Assembly (NCBI RefSeq): GCF_016591975.1
Contig: NZ_AP024169.1
Location: 1,970,001-2,034,000, forward strand
Length of the DNA stretch: 64,000 bases
Direction: 5' to 3'
From: Anaeromicropila herbilytica
Lineage (GTDB): Bacteria > Bacillota > Clostridia > Lachnospirales > Lachnospiraceae
This document shows positions 1-8,434 of the stretch, piece after piece; position 1 is the first letter of the stretch; each line of letters starts with the position of its first letter. Below the pieces are notes generated by a model. It was not told the DNA's origin. It was given only the letters and a program-made list of their open reading frames with translations, and did not search any database. A program made the translations under genes and the position numbers.

Positions 1-589
1 GACAGAACCTACAAATACTTATGGTGAGACTAAGTTATCAATGGAGAAAATGTTCAAATGGACTGGATTAGCTCACGGTTTACGTTATGTATCACTTCGT
101 TATTTCAATGCTTGTGGTGCTCATAAGAGTGGAGAAATTGGAGAAGCACATACGACTGAAACTCATTTAATTCCTCTTGTATTACAAGTGCCTAATAAAC
201 AAAGAGAATCAGTAGGAATCTATGGTGACGATTATGATACCAAAGATGGCACTTGTATCCGTGATTATATCCATGTTACAGATTTAGCTGCGGCACATAT
301 CTTAGCTGTTAAATATTTAGTTGAAGGTAATGAAAGCAATATCTTTAACTTAGGAAATGGTATTGGATTTACAGTAAAAGAAATCATTGAAGCTGCAAGA
401 AAAGTTACAGGTGATCCAATTAAGACTGTTGTAACTCCAAGAAGAGCTGGAGATCCTGCACAATTAATCGCTTCAAGTGAAAAAGCTAGAACAATCTTAG
501 GTTGGAAACCAGAGCATACAGACATTGAAGAAATTATTGCATCTGCTTGGAAATGGCATGAAAAACATCCAAACGGTTTCGCAAAATAA
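1..589 (+). CDS. galE: UDP-glucose 4-epimerase, C-terminal part (5' truncated by window edge)
   Basis: This is the C-terminal portion of the SDR-superfamily enzyme that interconverts UDP-glucose and UDP-galactose in the Leloir pathway. The open frame continues to the left edge (codons from base 2), so the ATG at 41 is internal. The catalytic YxxxK is visible as Y-G-E-T-K at 20-34, just before that ATG. Downstream come the substrate-binding RYFNACGA and IRDYIHVTDLA stretches typical of GalE. galT follows 56 bp later, which supports a galactose-utilisation operon. The N-terminal NAD-binding Rossmann half lies outside the window. Confidence 0.95.
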   Translation, partial: TEPTNTYGETKLSMEKMFKWTGLAHGLRYVSLRYFNACGAHKSGEIGEAHTTETHLIPLVLQVPNKQRESVGIYGDDYDTKDGTCIRDYIHVTDLAAAHILAVKYLVEGNESNIFNLGNGIGFTVKEIIEAARKVTGDPIKTVVTPRRAGDPAQLIASSEKARTILGWKPEHTDIEEIIASAWKWHEKHPNGFAK

Positions 590-645
590 TAACATCTTGT
601 TCACAAATGAATTTTACCGATTAGATATGGTAGATTGGAGTTTTT

Positions 646-2181
646 ATGGTAAACATAAATAATGAGATTAAAAGATTAGTTGAGTATGCGTTAGATACTG
701 AATTAATAACAGAGTACGATAGAATCTATACGACAAATAAGCTATTAGAGTTATTTGAATTAGAAGATTATGAAGATGACAATAGTACAAGTGAGTTAAG
801 TAAAGAGCAAAGGATTGAAGCTATAGAATCTGGTGACGATCTTGAAGATATATTGAAGAATTTATTAGATTATGCGTATGAACATGGTATCATGAAAGAG
901 GATAGTATAGTATATCGTGATCTGTTTGATACAAGAATTATGGGATTACTAGTTCCTAGACCAAGTGAAGTTGTTCAAAAGTTTGAAGCTTTATATAAAG
1001 AGTCAGCGAAAAAAGCAACTGATTATTATTATAAATTAAGCAAAGATACGGACTATATCAGAAGATATCGTATTAAAAAAGATAGAAAATGGGTTACCAA
1101 AACTGAATATGGTGATATTGATATTACAATCAATCTATCAAAGCCAGAGAAGGATCCAAAAGCAATTGCAGCAGCGAAGTTAATGAAGCAAAGCGGATAC
1201 CCTAAATGTCTACTATGTAAAGAAAATGAGGGATATGCTGGAAGAGTAAATCATCCTGCAAGACAGAACCACCGTATTATACCAATTACAATTAGAGATA
1301 TGAGATGGGGATTCCAATATTCCCCTTATGTATATTACAATGAGCATTGTATCGTATTTCATGGGGAACATACTCCAATGAAGATTGATAAGTCCACCTT
1401 CGCTAAATTATTCGACTTTGTTAAACAATTTCCACATTACTTCGTTGGATCGAATGCAGATCTTCCTATCGTAGGAGGCTCTATCTTAACACATGATCAT
1501 TTCCAAGGTGGTAATTATGAATTTGCAATGGCAAAGGCTAAGATAGAGAAAACATTCCATGTAAAAGGCTTTGAAGATGTGGAAGTTGGTATTGTTAAAT
1601 GGCCGATGTCTGTCATTCGTACAAGAGCTAAGGATGAACAAAGATTAATCGAACTAGGAGATCATATCCTAAAGACTTGGAGAAATTATACGGACGAAGC
1701 TGCATTTATCTTTGCTCATACAGAAGGAGAACCACATAATACGATTACTCCAATTGCTCGAAAAACAGGTGATATGTATGAACTTGATCTAGTACTTCGT
1801 AATAATGTCACAACGAAGGAACATCCTTTAGGTGTATATCATCCTCATGCGGAGCTTCATCATATCAAAAAAGAAAATATTGGTCTAATCGAGGTAATGG
1901 GATTAGCAGTACTTCCAGCTCGACTAAAAGACGAAATAGAGATCTTAAAAGATTACATTTTAAATAAAAAAGACATTTCATCCAATGTAGATATTGTGAA
2001 ACATCAGGAATGGGTGAATGAATTTATGAAGAATTATAATGAAATCAATGAAAATAATATCCAGAAGATTATTGAAGATGAAATAGGTATTGTATTTGCA
2101 AAGGTATTAGAACATGCAGGTGTCTATAAGAGAGATCAAGAAGGAATGAATGCATTCCAGAGATTTATTGAGACATTATAA
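646..2181 (+). CDS. galT: UDP-glucose--hexose-1-phosphate uridylyltransferase (class II GalT)
   Basis: GalT transfers UMP from UDP-glucose to galactose-1-phosphate, giving UDP-galactose for GalE to epimerise. At 511 residues it matches the long Firmicute class II GalT rather than the roughly 350-aa E. coli type. Visible signatures are the CLLCKENEGYAGR segment near residue 190, the active-site-region GGSILTHDHFQGG near 280, and HPHAELHHIKKENIGLIEVMG near 400. The ATG at 646 has a weak GGAG-like ribosome site. It is co-directional with galE and is followed by an intrinsic terminator, so it probably ends the operon. Confidence 0.95.
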   Translation: MVNINNEIKRLVEYALDTELITEYDRIYTTNKLLELFELEDYEDDNSTSELSKEQRIEAIESGDDLEDILKNLLDYAYEHGIMKEDSIVYRDLFDTRIMGLLVPRPSEVVQKFEALYKESAKKATDYYYKLSKDTDYIRRYRIKKDRKWVTKTEYGDIDITINLSKPEKDPKAIAAAKLMKQSGYPKCLLCKENEGYAGRVNHPARQNHRIIPITIRDMRWGFQYSPYVYYNEHCIVFHGEHTPMKIDKSTFAKLFDFVKQFPHYFVGSNADLPIVGGSILTHDHFQGGNYEFAMAKAKIEKTFHVKGFEDVEVGIVKWPMSVIRTRAKDEQRLIELGDHILKTWRNYTDEAAFIFAHTEGEPHNTITPIARKTGDMYELDLVLRNNVTTKEHPLGVYHPHAELHHIKKENIGLIEVMGLAVLPARLKDEIEILKDYILNKKDISSNVDIVKHQEWVNEFMKNYNEINENNIQKIIEDEIGIVFAKVLEHAGVYKRDQEGMNAFQRFIETL

Positions 2182-2249
2182 TGTAAAGGATTCAAAATAA
2201 GTAAAAATATTACGCTAGTTGAACAATAAAAAAATATGATTTATATAAA

Positions 2250-2294
2250 CGAACTTTCCATAGAACCGTAGGGGTATGGAAGGTTCGTTTTTTC
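2250..2294 (+). terminator. Intrinsic terminator after galT
   Basis: A 12-bp stem (CGAACTTTCCAT, 2250-2261, with ATGGAAGGTTCG, 2276-2287, one G-U pair) is followed by a T-run. It separates the gal genes from the pst genes. Confidence 0.9.
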
Positions 2295-2336
2295 ATTATC
2301 TTTTAAATCAATTTTCGACATACAATTTAAATGGAG

Positions 2337-2401
2337 CTAACATATTGTTAACATTAATTAACAGTAACATGTATTTTGATTTAACATAGTAGAAATATAA
2401 T
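2337..2401 (+). promoter_or_regulatory. PhoP-box-like direct repeats and -10 element upstream of pstS
   Basis: Direct repeats close to TTAACA occur at 2337-2342 (CTAACA), 2348-2353, 2358-2363, 2364-2369 (GTAACA) and 2381-2386. The first three are 11 and 10 nt apart, as expected for PhoP dimers reading TT(A/T)ACA repeats. A TATAAT at 2396-2401 lies ten bases past the last repeat, and there is no good -35, which fits activator dependence. The Pho regulon assignment is inferred from the motif and the gene downstream. Confidence 0.6.
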
Positions 2402-2456
2402 GTCTCTCGTAAGGAAAGTTAAATAAAAAATAAGAAATACCTTAGGAGGGAATTCA

Positions 2457-3413
2457 ATGAGAAAAATGAAAAGAGTGCTTGCGGTTGCTTTAGCAGGCGT
2501 ATTAGTACTAAGTATGGTAGCATGTAGTAATAAGTCATCCAAAGAGAAAGATACTGAGACAGCTACAACGGAAGAGACAACATCCCCTGACAATAGTGCC
2601 ACAGAAGAAAGCGAAGCACCAGCTGCAACAGAAGCTTCGATAACTGGAAGTATTACAGGATCAGGTTCTTCTGCATTATTACCATTAGCACAAGATGCTG
2701 CAGATAAATTCAAAGCTACGAATCCAGATGTATCAATTACATTAAATGCAGGTGGTTCTGGAGAAGGATTAAAACAAGTTGCAGAAGGTACAGTTGATAT
2801 TGGTAATTCAGATGTTGAGGCTGAAGCTAAATTAGAAGCAGATCAAGCAAAAGATTTAGTTGACCATAAAGTATGCGTAATTACTATGGCACCAATCGCT
2901 AATAAAGACGTTTCTGAAAAAGTAAAAAGCTTAACAAAAGAACAATTGATTGGTATATTTACTGGTAAAACAACAAATTGGAAAGATGTTGGTGGTCCAG
3001 ATGAAGCAGTTGTATTAGTAACACGTCCTGAAACATCAGGAACAAGAGCTTTATTTACTAAATATGCACTTGACGGTAAAGAAGAAGCTTCTAATGCATC
3101 ATTAGAAACAGATGATTCAGGTACATTATTACAAAGCGTTGCAAGTCAAAAAGGTGCAATTGGATATGTTGCTTTATCTTATTTAGTAAATAATGATACA
3201 GTAGGAACTATCGGAATTGATGGTGTTGAACCAACTTTAGAAAATACATACAACGGAACTTATCCAGTATGGGGATATGAACATATGTATACAAAAGGTG
3301 AAGCTAAAGATGCTGCTAAAGCATATATCGATTATGTTATGTCAGATGATTATGGTTCACAAATGGAAGCACTTGGATACAATGTAGCATCTAAAATGAC
3401 TGTTACAAGATAA
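2457..3413 (+). CDS. pstS: Phosphate ABC transporter substrate-binding lipoprotein PstS
   Basis: PstS captures inorganic phosphate outside the membrane and delivers it to the PstCA permease. The N-terminus is a lipoprotein signal (basic MRKMKR, hydrophobic core, lipobox ending VAC at about residue 22), followed by a Thr/Glu/Ser-rich tether to about residue 60. The mature domain opens with ITGSGSSALLPL and carries the phosphate-contact elements NAGGSGEGLKQV, IGNSDVEA and RPETSGTRALF. A strong AGGAGG site precedes the ATG. It heads pstSCA and lies behind Pho-box-like repeats. Confidence 0.96.
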   Translation: MRKMKRVLAVALAGVLVLSMVACSNKSSKEKDTETATTEETTSPDNSATEESEAPAATEASITGSITGSGSSALLPLAQDAADKFKATNPDVSITLNAGGSGEGLKQVAEGTVDIGNSDVEAEAKLEADQAKDLVDHKVCVITMAPIANKDVSEKVKSLTKEQLIGIFTGKTTNWKDVGGPDEAVVLVTRPETSGTRALFTKYALDGKEEASNASLETDDSGTLLQSVASQKGAIGYVALSYLVNNDTVGTIGIDGVEPTLENTYNGTYPVWGYEHMYTKGEAKDAAKAYIDYVMSDDYGSQMEALGYNVASKMTVTR

Positions 3414-3428
3414 AAGTAAAGACTAGGG

Positions 3429-3468
3429 CAGGCAGAGTAAAAGAAAAATTTTAGTTTCTGCCTGTTTT
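3429..3468 (+). terminator. Intercistronic stem-loop between pstS and pstC
   Basis: CAGGCAGAGTAAAA pairs imperfectly with TTTTAGTTTCTGCCTG, followed by TTTTA. Hairpins after the binding-protein gene of ABC operons usually stabilise or attenuate the transcript so the binding protein outnumbers the permease. That role is inferred here. Confidence 0.6.
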
Positions 3469-3489
3469 ACTGGATTAGGAGTGAAGTTC

Positions 3490-4389
3490 TTGTTTAAAAA
3501 CGGAATGTTTCAAAAAGAATATTTAGGAAGAACAATTGTAACAATATGCGGATTCTTTATGATTGTACTAACCTTTTTTATAGGTATATTTCTAGTCTAT
3601 AAAGGTAGTGGAACTTTCACCAAGTATGGACATAGTATCACCGAGTTTTTATTTTCTTCTGAATGGGATCCAGCGGATAATTTTACTGGTGGTGGTAAGG
3701 TTGGTGCAGCAATCTATATATTTGGTTCCATTAGTACTTGTATGTTAGCTCTATGTATAGCAACGCCTTTTAGCATAGCATCCGCTATCTTTATGACAAT
3801 GATTTCGCCTAAGTTGGGCAAACGTATCTATCGTCCAGCAGTAGAAATATTTGTTGGTATTCCGTCCGTTGTATACGGTTGGATTGGTCTAACCATATTG
3901 GTACCAGTTATTAGGGATCGGATGCATCAAGGATTTGGATTCTCTGTCTTAGCAGCAAGTATCGTTCTTGCAGTAATGATATTTCCTTCCATTACAACGG
4001 TCGTTGCAGACGCAATAGAGAATGTACCAAAAGAATACATTGAAGGATCCTATGCGCTTGGTTCCACTAGATGGCAATCTATATATCGAATTATTATACC
4101 AACAGCAAAAACAGGTGTCTTAACAGGTGTTATTTTAGGGTTAGCAAGAGCTTTTGGGGAAGCATTAGCTGTTGCAATGGTGATTGGGAAAATGAGAGCT
4201 TTTCCAAAGAATATATTTTCTCCAACATCAAACCTAACAGCTGCAATTACCTCTGATATGGGTGGTGCAGCAAATGGTGGTGAATATAATATTGCACTTT
4301 GGACAATGGCATTACTTTTATTTGTTATCTCTTTGTTATTTATCTTTATTGTTCACTTTATTACAAGAAGTGGAGAGAAACATGCTTAA
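3490..4389 (+). CDS. pstC: Phosphate ABC transporter permease PstC
   Basis: This is one of the two membrane subunits of the high-affinity phosphate importer. It has about six hydrophobic segments and the binding-protein-dependent permease signature EGSYALGSTRWQSIYRIIIP at about residue 185, where it would contact the ATPase. The start is uncertain: a GTG at 3481 overlaps the AGGAG at 3477-3481, whereas a TTG at 3490 sits 8 nt after it and is preferred. The end overlaps a small unexplained ORF. pstA follows after 127 bp. Confidence 0.93.
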   Translation: MFKNGMFQKEYLGRTIVTICGFFMIVLTFFIGIFLVYKGSGTFTKYGHSITEFLFSSEWDPADNFTGGGKVGAAIYIFGSISTCMLALCIATPFSIASAIFMTMISPKLGKRIYRPAVEIFVGIPSVVYGWIGLTILVPVIRDRMHQGFGFSVLAASIVLAVMIFPSITTVVADAIENVPKEYIEGSYALGSTRWQSIYRIIIPTAKTGVLTGVILGLARAFGEALAVAMVIGKMRAFPKNIFSPTSNLTAAITSDMGGAANGGEYNIALWTMALLLFVISLLFIFIVHFITRSGEKHA

Positions 4390-4468
4390 GGGTGTACTGA
4401 TTTTAGAGAAGATGCACCTCTATAAATTAGAAACGCTCCCCCAGAGTGATGCCCACGATTTGATCTAA
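4382..4468 (+). CDS. Tiny ORF between pstC and pstA (28 aa, doubtful)
   Basis: The ATG at 4382 overlaps the last codons of pstC in another frame, and the ORF stops at 4468. It would encode a 28-residue peptide beginning MLKGVLILEKMHLYK. No family is recognised and no independent ribosome site is obvious beyond GGAGAG at 4372-4377, inside pstC. It could be a translationally coupled small protein or simply chance reading of the unusually long spacer within the pst operon. Confidence 0.2.
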   Translation: MLKGVLILEKMHLYKLETLPQSDAHDLI

Positions 4469-4516
4469 ATGCAATTATAATAGATATGCCGTATATGGCG
4501 GCGGATTGGAGCAATT

Positions 4517-5449
4517 ATGAAAGAATCATATAATAGAGCAAAGATTATGAATCATATTATGACAATAGTATTCTATATAGTTGCAGGTTTTTTCTTATTA
4601 CTATTAGTAAGTTTTGCTGGATATGTTATTATTCATGGTTTTGAAGGATTCCATATTTCGTTACTATCCTTTGATCGTAATGGAATAGGAAATCAATTAT
4701 TTAATACAATATATTTAGTTTTTTTATCTTTATTTGTTAGTGTACCAATTGGTGTGTTAGCTGGAATTTATATGGCTGAATACGCAAAAAAAAATGCTTT
4801 TACCACTTTTATTCGAATATGTATTGAAACGCTTTCTTCTCTTCCTTCCATTGTGGTTGGATTGTTTGGATATCTTGTATTTATTTTAATGACAGGTTCT
4901 AAATGGAATCTCATGGCAGGTGCTATGGCTGTGTCCATACTGACATTACCATTAATCTGTACAGTAACAGAGGATGCACTAAAATCACTACCAAAAGAAT
5001 ATAAAGATGGTAGTTTTGGTGTTGGAGCAACACATTGGCAGACGATTATTCATGTACTCATACCAGCAAGTATGAAACGAATTATGACAGGTGTAATCTT
5101 GGCAGCAGGTAGAGGTTTTGGTGAAGCAGCAGTATTACTATATACAGCGGGAATGAGTACAGATATCAATTGGACTAACTGGAATCTATCCTCACCAAGC
5201 TGTCCATTGAATCCTTTTCGACCTGGAGAGACCTTAGCACTTCATATATGGTCATCTAGGACAGAAGCGATTATGCCTAATGCAGCTCAGATTGCTAATT
5301 TTTCTTCTGCAATATTAATGATTCTAGTGTTCGCTTTTAGTATTGGCGCAAGAATTCTAGGGAGCCACTTTGATAGTAATTCTTCATCGCGCAAAGAAAC
5401 CAAAATTGACAAAGAGCCAGTTCAAACTCTTTTACAATCCAAATATTAA
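4517..5449 (+). CDS. pstA: Phosphate ABC transporter permease PstA
   Basis: This is the second membrane subunit of the phosphate importer. It has about six membrane segments, a PIGVLAGIYMAEYA element near residue 80, and the permease loop KDGSFGVGATHWQTIIHVLIP near 170. A PstA-typical long loop (residues 220-260) precedes the last helix. The ATG at 4517 follows TTGGAG. No pstB ATPase or phoU follows; a terminator comes 40 bp after the stop, so the energising subunit must be encoded elsewhere or be missing. Confidence 0.94.
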   Translation: MKESYNRAKIMNHIMTIVFYIVAGFFLLLLVSFAGYVIIHGFEGFHISLLSFDRNGIGNQLFNTIYLVFLSLFVSVPIGVLAGIYMAEYAKKNAFTTFIRICIETLSSLPSIVVGLFGYLVFILMTGSKWNLMAGAMAVSILTLPLICTVTEDALKSLPKEYKDGSFGVGATHWQTIIHVLIPASMKRIMTGVILAAGRGFGEAAVLLYTAGMSTDINWTNWNLSSPSCPLNPFRPGETLALHIWSSRTEAIMPNAAQIANFSSAILMILVFAFSIGARILGSHFDSNSSSRKETKIDKEPVQTLLQSKY

Positions 5450-5489
5450 TCTCCTTTGGAGTTAATATAAATTCATCTATCTTTCAAAC

Positions 5490-5525
5490 AAAATGCAGGA
5501 ATTCTCCTGCATTTTGTGCGTTTTT
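5490..5525 (+). terminator. Intrinsic terminator after pstA
   Basis: A perfect 11-bp stem AAAATGCAGGA (5490-5500) with TCCTGCATTTT (5505-5515) and a 4-nt loop is followed by GTGCGTTTTT. A second stem-loop (ATATTAATCTCC/GGAGTTAATAT, 5443-5468) overlaps the pstA stop. Confidence 0.85.
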
Positions 5526-5654
5526 CAATAAGAAGGCCTTTTCAAATGTTAGAAGTTAAGGTAGAATTATAAAAGATTGAAAATTAACTTCGCATTAAAA
5601 TATCAAGATTAGATTTTTTATACACTAATCAGATTTATTCAGGAGGAGTCAAAA

Positions 5655-6443
5655 GTGAAATACGCACTGATCACAGGAGCTTCAAGCGGTATTGGTAGAG
5701 AATTTGCCTTAGTTTTAGCAAAGGAAGGTTATAATCTAATCCTAGTCGCTAGAAGAGAAGATAGATTAATTGAATTAAAAGAAGAAATTCTTAAAAACTA
5801 TAATGTAAAGATTTTATTAAAAGTATATGATTTATCGAGGGCTGATAATTGCTACCATCTTCATAAGGAGTGTAAGTGGTTCCCAATTCGACTTGTCATC
5901 AATAATGCTGGATTCGGCAAAGCAGGTCAATTCCTCGATATCGATATAGTTGATGAGGTAAAAATGATAAAGACTAATGTAATTAGTCTTCATATTTTAA
6001 CAAAATTATTTGCTAATTCGATGATAAAGGGACGTATCTTAAATATTGCAAGTATGGCAGGATTTATGCCAGATCCATTAATGGCTACCTATGGAGCAAC
6101 CAAGTCTTACGTAATACAGATGTCAAGAGCCGTGAATTATGAATTAAAAAGGAGCGGTAAAAATGTTAAGATCTGTGTATTATGTCCTGGACCAATTGCA
6201 ACAGAATTTCAAGATGTAGCTAATGTGAAAAAGAAAGATAATTTAAATTTTGTCGGAAAAGTTTATGAAAGGCAAATGGCAACAGCCAAAGATTGTGCTA
6301 AGATTGGATGGCTTGGTGTTAAGAAAGGAGAGGAGGTTATCTATTTAAAGAAATCAGATCGATTCTTATCAAAGATAACCAAAATACTACCTACTTCCTT
6401 GCTGTTACCAATTCAATATGAGATTCAACGAAAAAAAATATAA
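5655..6443 (+). CDS. SDR-family NAD(P)-dependent oxidoreductase
   Basis: This is a classical short-chain dehydrogenase/reductase of 262 residues. The cofactor motif TGASSGIG occurs at residues 7-14, NNAGFG near 86, and the catalytic Ser plus YGATK near 138-155. PG motifs follow (CPGPIATEF). ARREDR after the second strand suggests NADP(H) preference. The closest family resemblance is to DltE/YqjQ-like SDRs, but the substrate cannot be read from sequence. The start is GTG at 5655 with a strong AGGAGG 8 nt upstream. It is monocistronic and faces the carboxypeptidase gene convergently. Confidence 0.9.
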   Translation: MKYALITGASSGIGREFALVLAKEGYNLILVARREDRLIELKEEILKNYNVKILLKVYDLSRADNCYHLHKECKWFPIRLVINNAGFGKAGQFLDIDIVDEVKMIKTNVISLHILTKLFANSMIKGRILNIASMAGFMPDPLMATYGATKSYVIQMSRAVNYELKRSGKNVKICVLCPGPIATEFQDVANVKKKDNLNFVGKVYERQMATAKDCAKIGWLGVKKGEEVIYLKKSDRFLSKITKILPTSLLLPIQYEIQRKKI

Positions 6444-6490
6444 ATATAAGATTGGTTAGGGTATATAAAGATATAAGAATAGAACTTTAT

Positions 6491-7861
6491 TTATTCTCCT
6501 GAGTCTGAAACCGGATTGGCTTCGTAATTATTTACGAAGTCAATCATTTTATCTGCTATGATTACCATGTCCACTTTAGTTAGACAGGTATCTACATCAA
6601 AAGTAATATTATCAGGTAACAGATTAGAAGTATAAAGAGCAACAAGACTTTTATATTCATCTGTACTAAGTTCTTTATCACTTGTTAATTTTGGTACAAT
6701 AACATCGTAATCGTCATCTGATATTTGAGCAGGATAAGCCTCGTCTAATATTTCTGAAAAGTCTAGAATTGTGATTTTTTTCTTACTATCCATTGGTTGT
6801 AGTTCGGCATTAGATATGGCTTTCATGGTATTGATGAAAGCACTTTCAGTTACTTTATCTTTGGGTTTGAATTCTCCATCAGATGAGCCTGATAATTGTC
6901 CTTTATTATAATAATTGCGGATAAGAGATTCATATTTTGTGAATCTTGTATCATAAAATCCTTTGCTTAACGTAATATTTCCATTCTTATAATTTTTAAA
7001 TGTATAATCTAGTAACTTTTTAATATCTTGATATAGTGCAGTTTTTGTACTATTTCCAAAGAATGCACAGATTACTTCATGCCCTTTATTGTCTTTTGCG
7101 GTTACGATAAGAACCTTTCCAGCAGCATTGGTTGTACCTGTTTTTGTTCCAATTATTTGATATAAATTCTTACTATATGGAGCTGTGGAATAAAAAAGAT
7201 TCGTACTTTTAATCGTTTGTCTTTTTGATTTTCTTGTTTTAGGTATTATATAATTTTTTTTAGCTACTATATTACGAATTGCCTTTTTAGACATGGCATA
7301 TCTAGCTAATATAGCAAAATCCGAAGCTGTGGTATAGGTTTTATAATAATGATTACCGATATCTAAACCAATTGTATTATCAAAGCTTGTGTGAGTCATA
7401 TTAAGTTCCTTTGCTTTATGATTCATTTGATGAATAAATTTATTGGTAGACCCATAGGTTCCTACCGCTAATGTTTGTGCAGCATCAGCAGCAGATGCGA
7501 TTAATAACATATGTAAAAGTGAAGTGAATGTATAGGATACACCAGCGGGCATATGTACAGTTGAGGCATCTGAGGGGATTTTTCGTAATACCTTTGCAGA
7601 AGTCTTGATATTTTTACCAGCATTTTTACTTTCGATTGATACAATTGCTGTCATTAATTTCGCAGTACTTGCTGGATATATTCTTTTATTAGCGTTTTGC
7701 TTTAGAAGTATTTTTCCTGAATTTGCGTCCATCACTATATATGCGTGAGCATGAACTTTGGGAACGGTGTTAGCAGCTGCGAATGCCTCAGTAGGGCATA
7801 AAAAACTACTCAGAATGGTTATAATGAGCAGAATATTGATAAGGTATTTATATTTTTTCAT
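6491..7861 (-). CDS. D-alanyl-D-alanine carboxypeptidase family protein (peptidase S11) with SLH-like tail
   Basis: This secreted penicillin-binding-protein-like enzyme would trim the terminal D-Ala of peptidoglycan stem peptides. It has a signal peptide ending at AFA-AAN, the SxxK motif S-T-A-K and KTG (T-K-T-G-T) in correct order. The middle motif, normally S-x-N, reads S-A-A, so a catalytic-site Asn is replaced. After the catalytic domain, the segment SGSSDGEFKPKDKVTESAF (about residue 330) resembles an S-layer-homology repeat. The start taken is the ATG at 7861, 3-4 nt after GGAGG; an in-frame ATG at 7873 lacks a ribosome site. Confidence 0.88.
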   Translation of the reverse strand: MKKYKYLINILLIITILSSFLCPTEAFAAANTVPKVHAHAYIVMDANSGKILLKQNANKRIYPASTAKLMTAIVSIESKNAGKNIKTSAKVLRKIPSDASTVHMPAGVSYTFTSLLHMLLIASAADAAQTLAVGTYGSTNKFIHQMNHKAKELNMTHTSFDNTIGLDIGNHYYKTYTTASDFAILARYAMSKKAIRNIVAKKNYIIPKTRKSKRQTIKSTNLFYSTAPYSKNLYQIIGTKTGTTNAAGKVLIVTAKDNKGHEVICAFFGNSTKTALYQDIKKLLDYTFKNYKNGNITLSKGFYDTRFTKYESLIRNYYNKGQLSGSSDGEFKPKDKVTESAFINTMKAISNAELQPMDSKKKITILDFSEILDEAYPAQISDDDYDVIVPKLTSDKELSTDEYKSLVALYTSNLLPDNITFDVDTCLTKVDMVIIADKMIDFVNNYEANPVSDSGE

Positions 7862-8056
7862 AATGCCTCCCATGAAAGTGTTAGTGTTTTAGATAAAACG
7901 AATAATGCCCAGTTTAAGGTTCATATAAGAAAGAGATAAACTAAAAATCTTACATGTCTATACTATATTCTATAAGCAATATATAATTCTTTCAATGAAG
8001 AATTTAAAATTTCCAATCAAAAACTAAAAAATAATTTGAAAATATCACCAAAGTAG

Positions 8057-8090
8057 TTGACTTACAATACTATACAGTGTATAGTATTGT
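8057..8090 (+). promoter_or_regulatory. Promoter with overlapping 12-bp palindromic operator (PadR autoregulation)
   Basis: TTGACT (8057-8062), a 17-nt spacer and TATAGT (8080-8085) form a sigmaA promoter. A perfect inverted repeat, ACAATACTATAC (8064-8075) and GTATAGTATTGT (8079-8090) with a 3-nt centre, covers the spacer and -10. PadR regulators commonly bind such AT-rich palindromes and repress their own operon; binding here is inferred. Confidence 0.75.
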
Positions 8091-8116
8091 ATATCAAATA
8101 ACAAGGAGTTGATTTT

Positions 8117-8434
8117 ATGGTATTTAATACTGGCGCAGCATTGCTAGACGCAGTAGTTCTTGCAGTTGTCTCAAAAGAAGCAGATGGAACCTATGGTTAT
8201 AAGATAACGCAAGATGTTCGAGAAGCGATTGAAGTATCGGAATCAACACTTTATCCCGTTTTAAGAAGATTACAAAAGGACGATTGTTTAGAGGTATATG
8301 ATATGGAATATGGAGGCCGCAATCGTAGATATTATAAAGTTACAACAAAAGGAATTGTACAGTTGAATTTATATTTAAAAGAATGGAAGAATTATTCAAG
8401 TAGAATTAATCATATATTTGAGGGGGTGGATTAA
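8117..8434 (+). CDS. PadR-family transcriptional regulator
   Basis: This 105-aa winged-helix regulator has the PadR core: AVVSKEADGTYGYKITQDV, the recognition segment ESTLYPVLRRLQKDD near residue 45, and the wing YGGRNRRYYKVTTKG near 75. The length matches the short PadR-s1/LstR class that represses membrane-protein operons. The stop abuts the ATG of the next gene, which implies translational coupling. A perfect palindrome overlaps its promoter, so self-repression is likely. The effector is unknown; LmrR relatives sense hydrophobic drugs or envelope stress. Confidence 0.93.
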   Translation: MVFNTGAALLDAVVLAVVSKEADGTYGYKITQDVREAIEVSESTLYPVLRRLQKDDCLEVYDMEYGGRNRRYYKVTTKGIVQLNLYLKEWKNYSSRINHIFEGVD

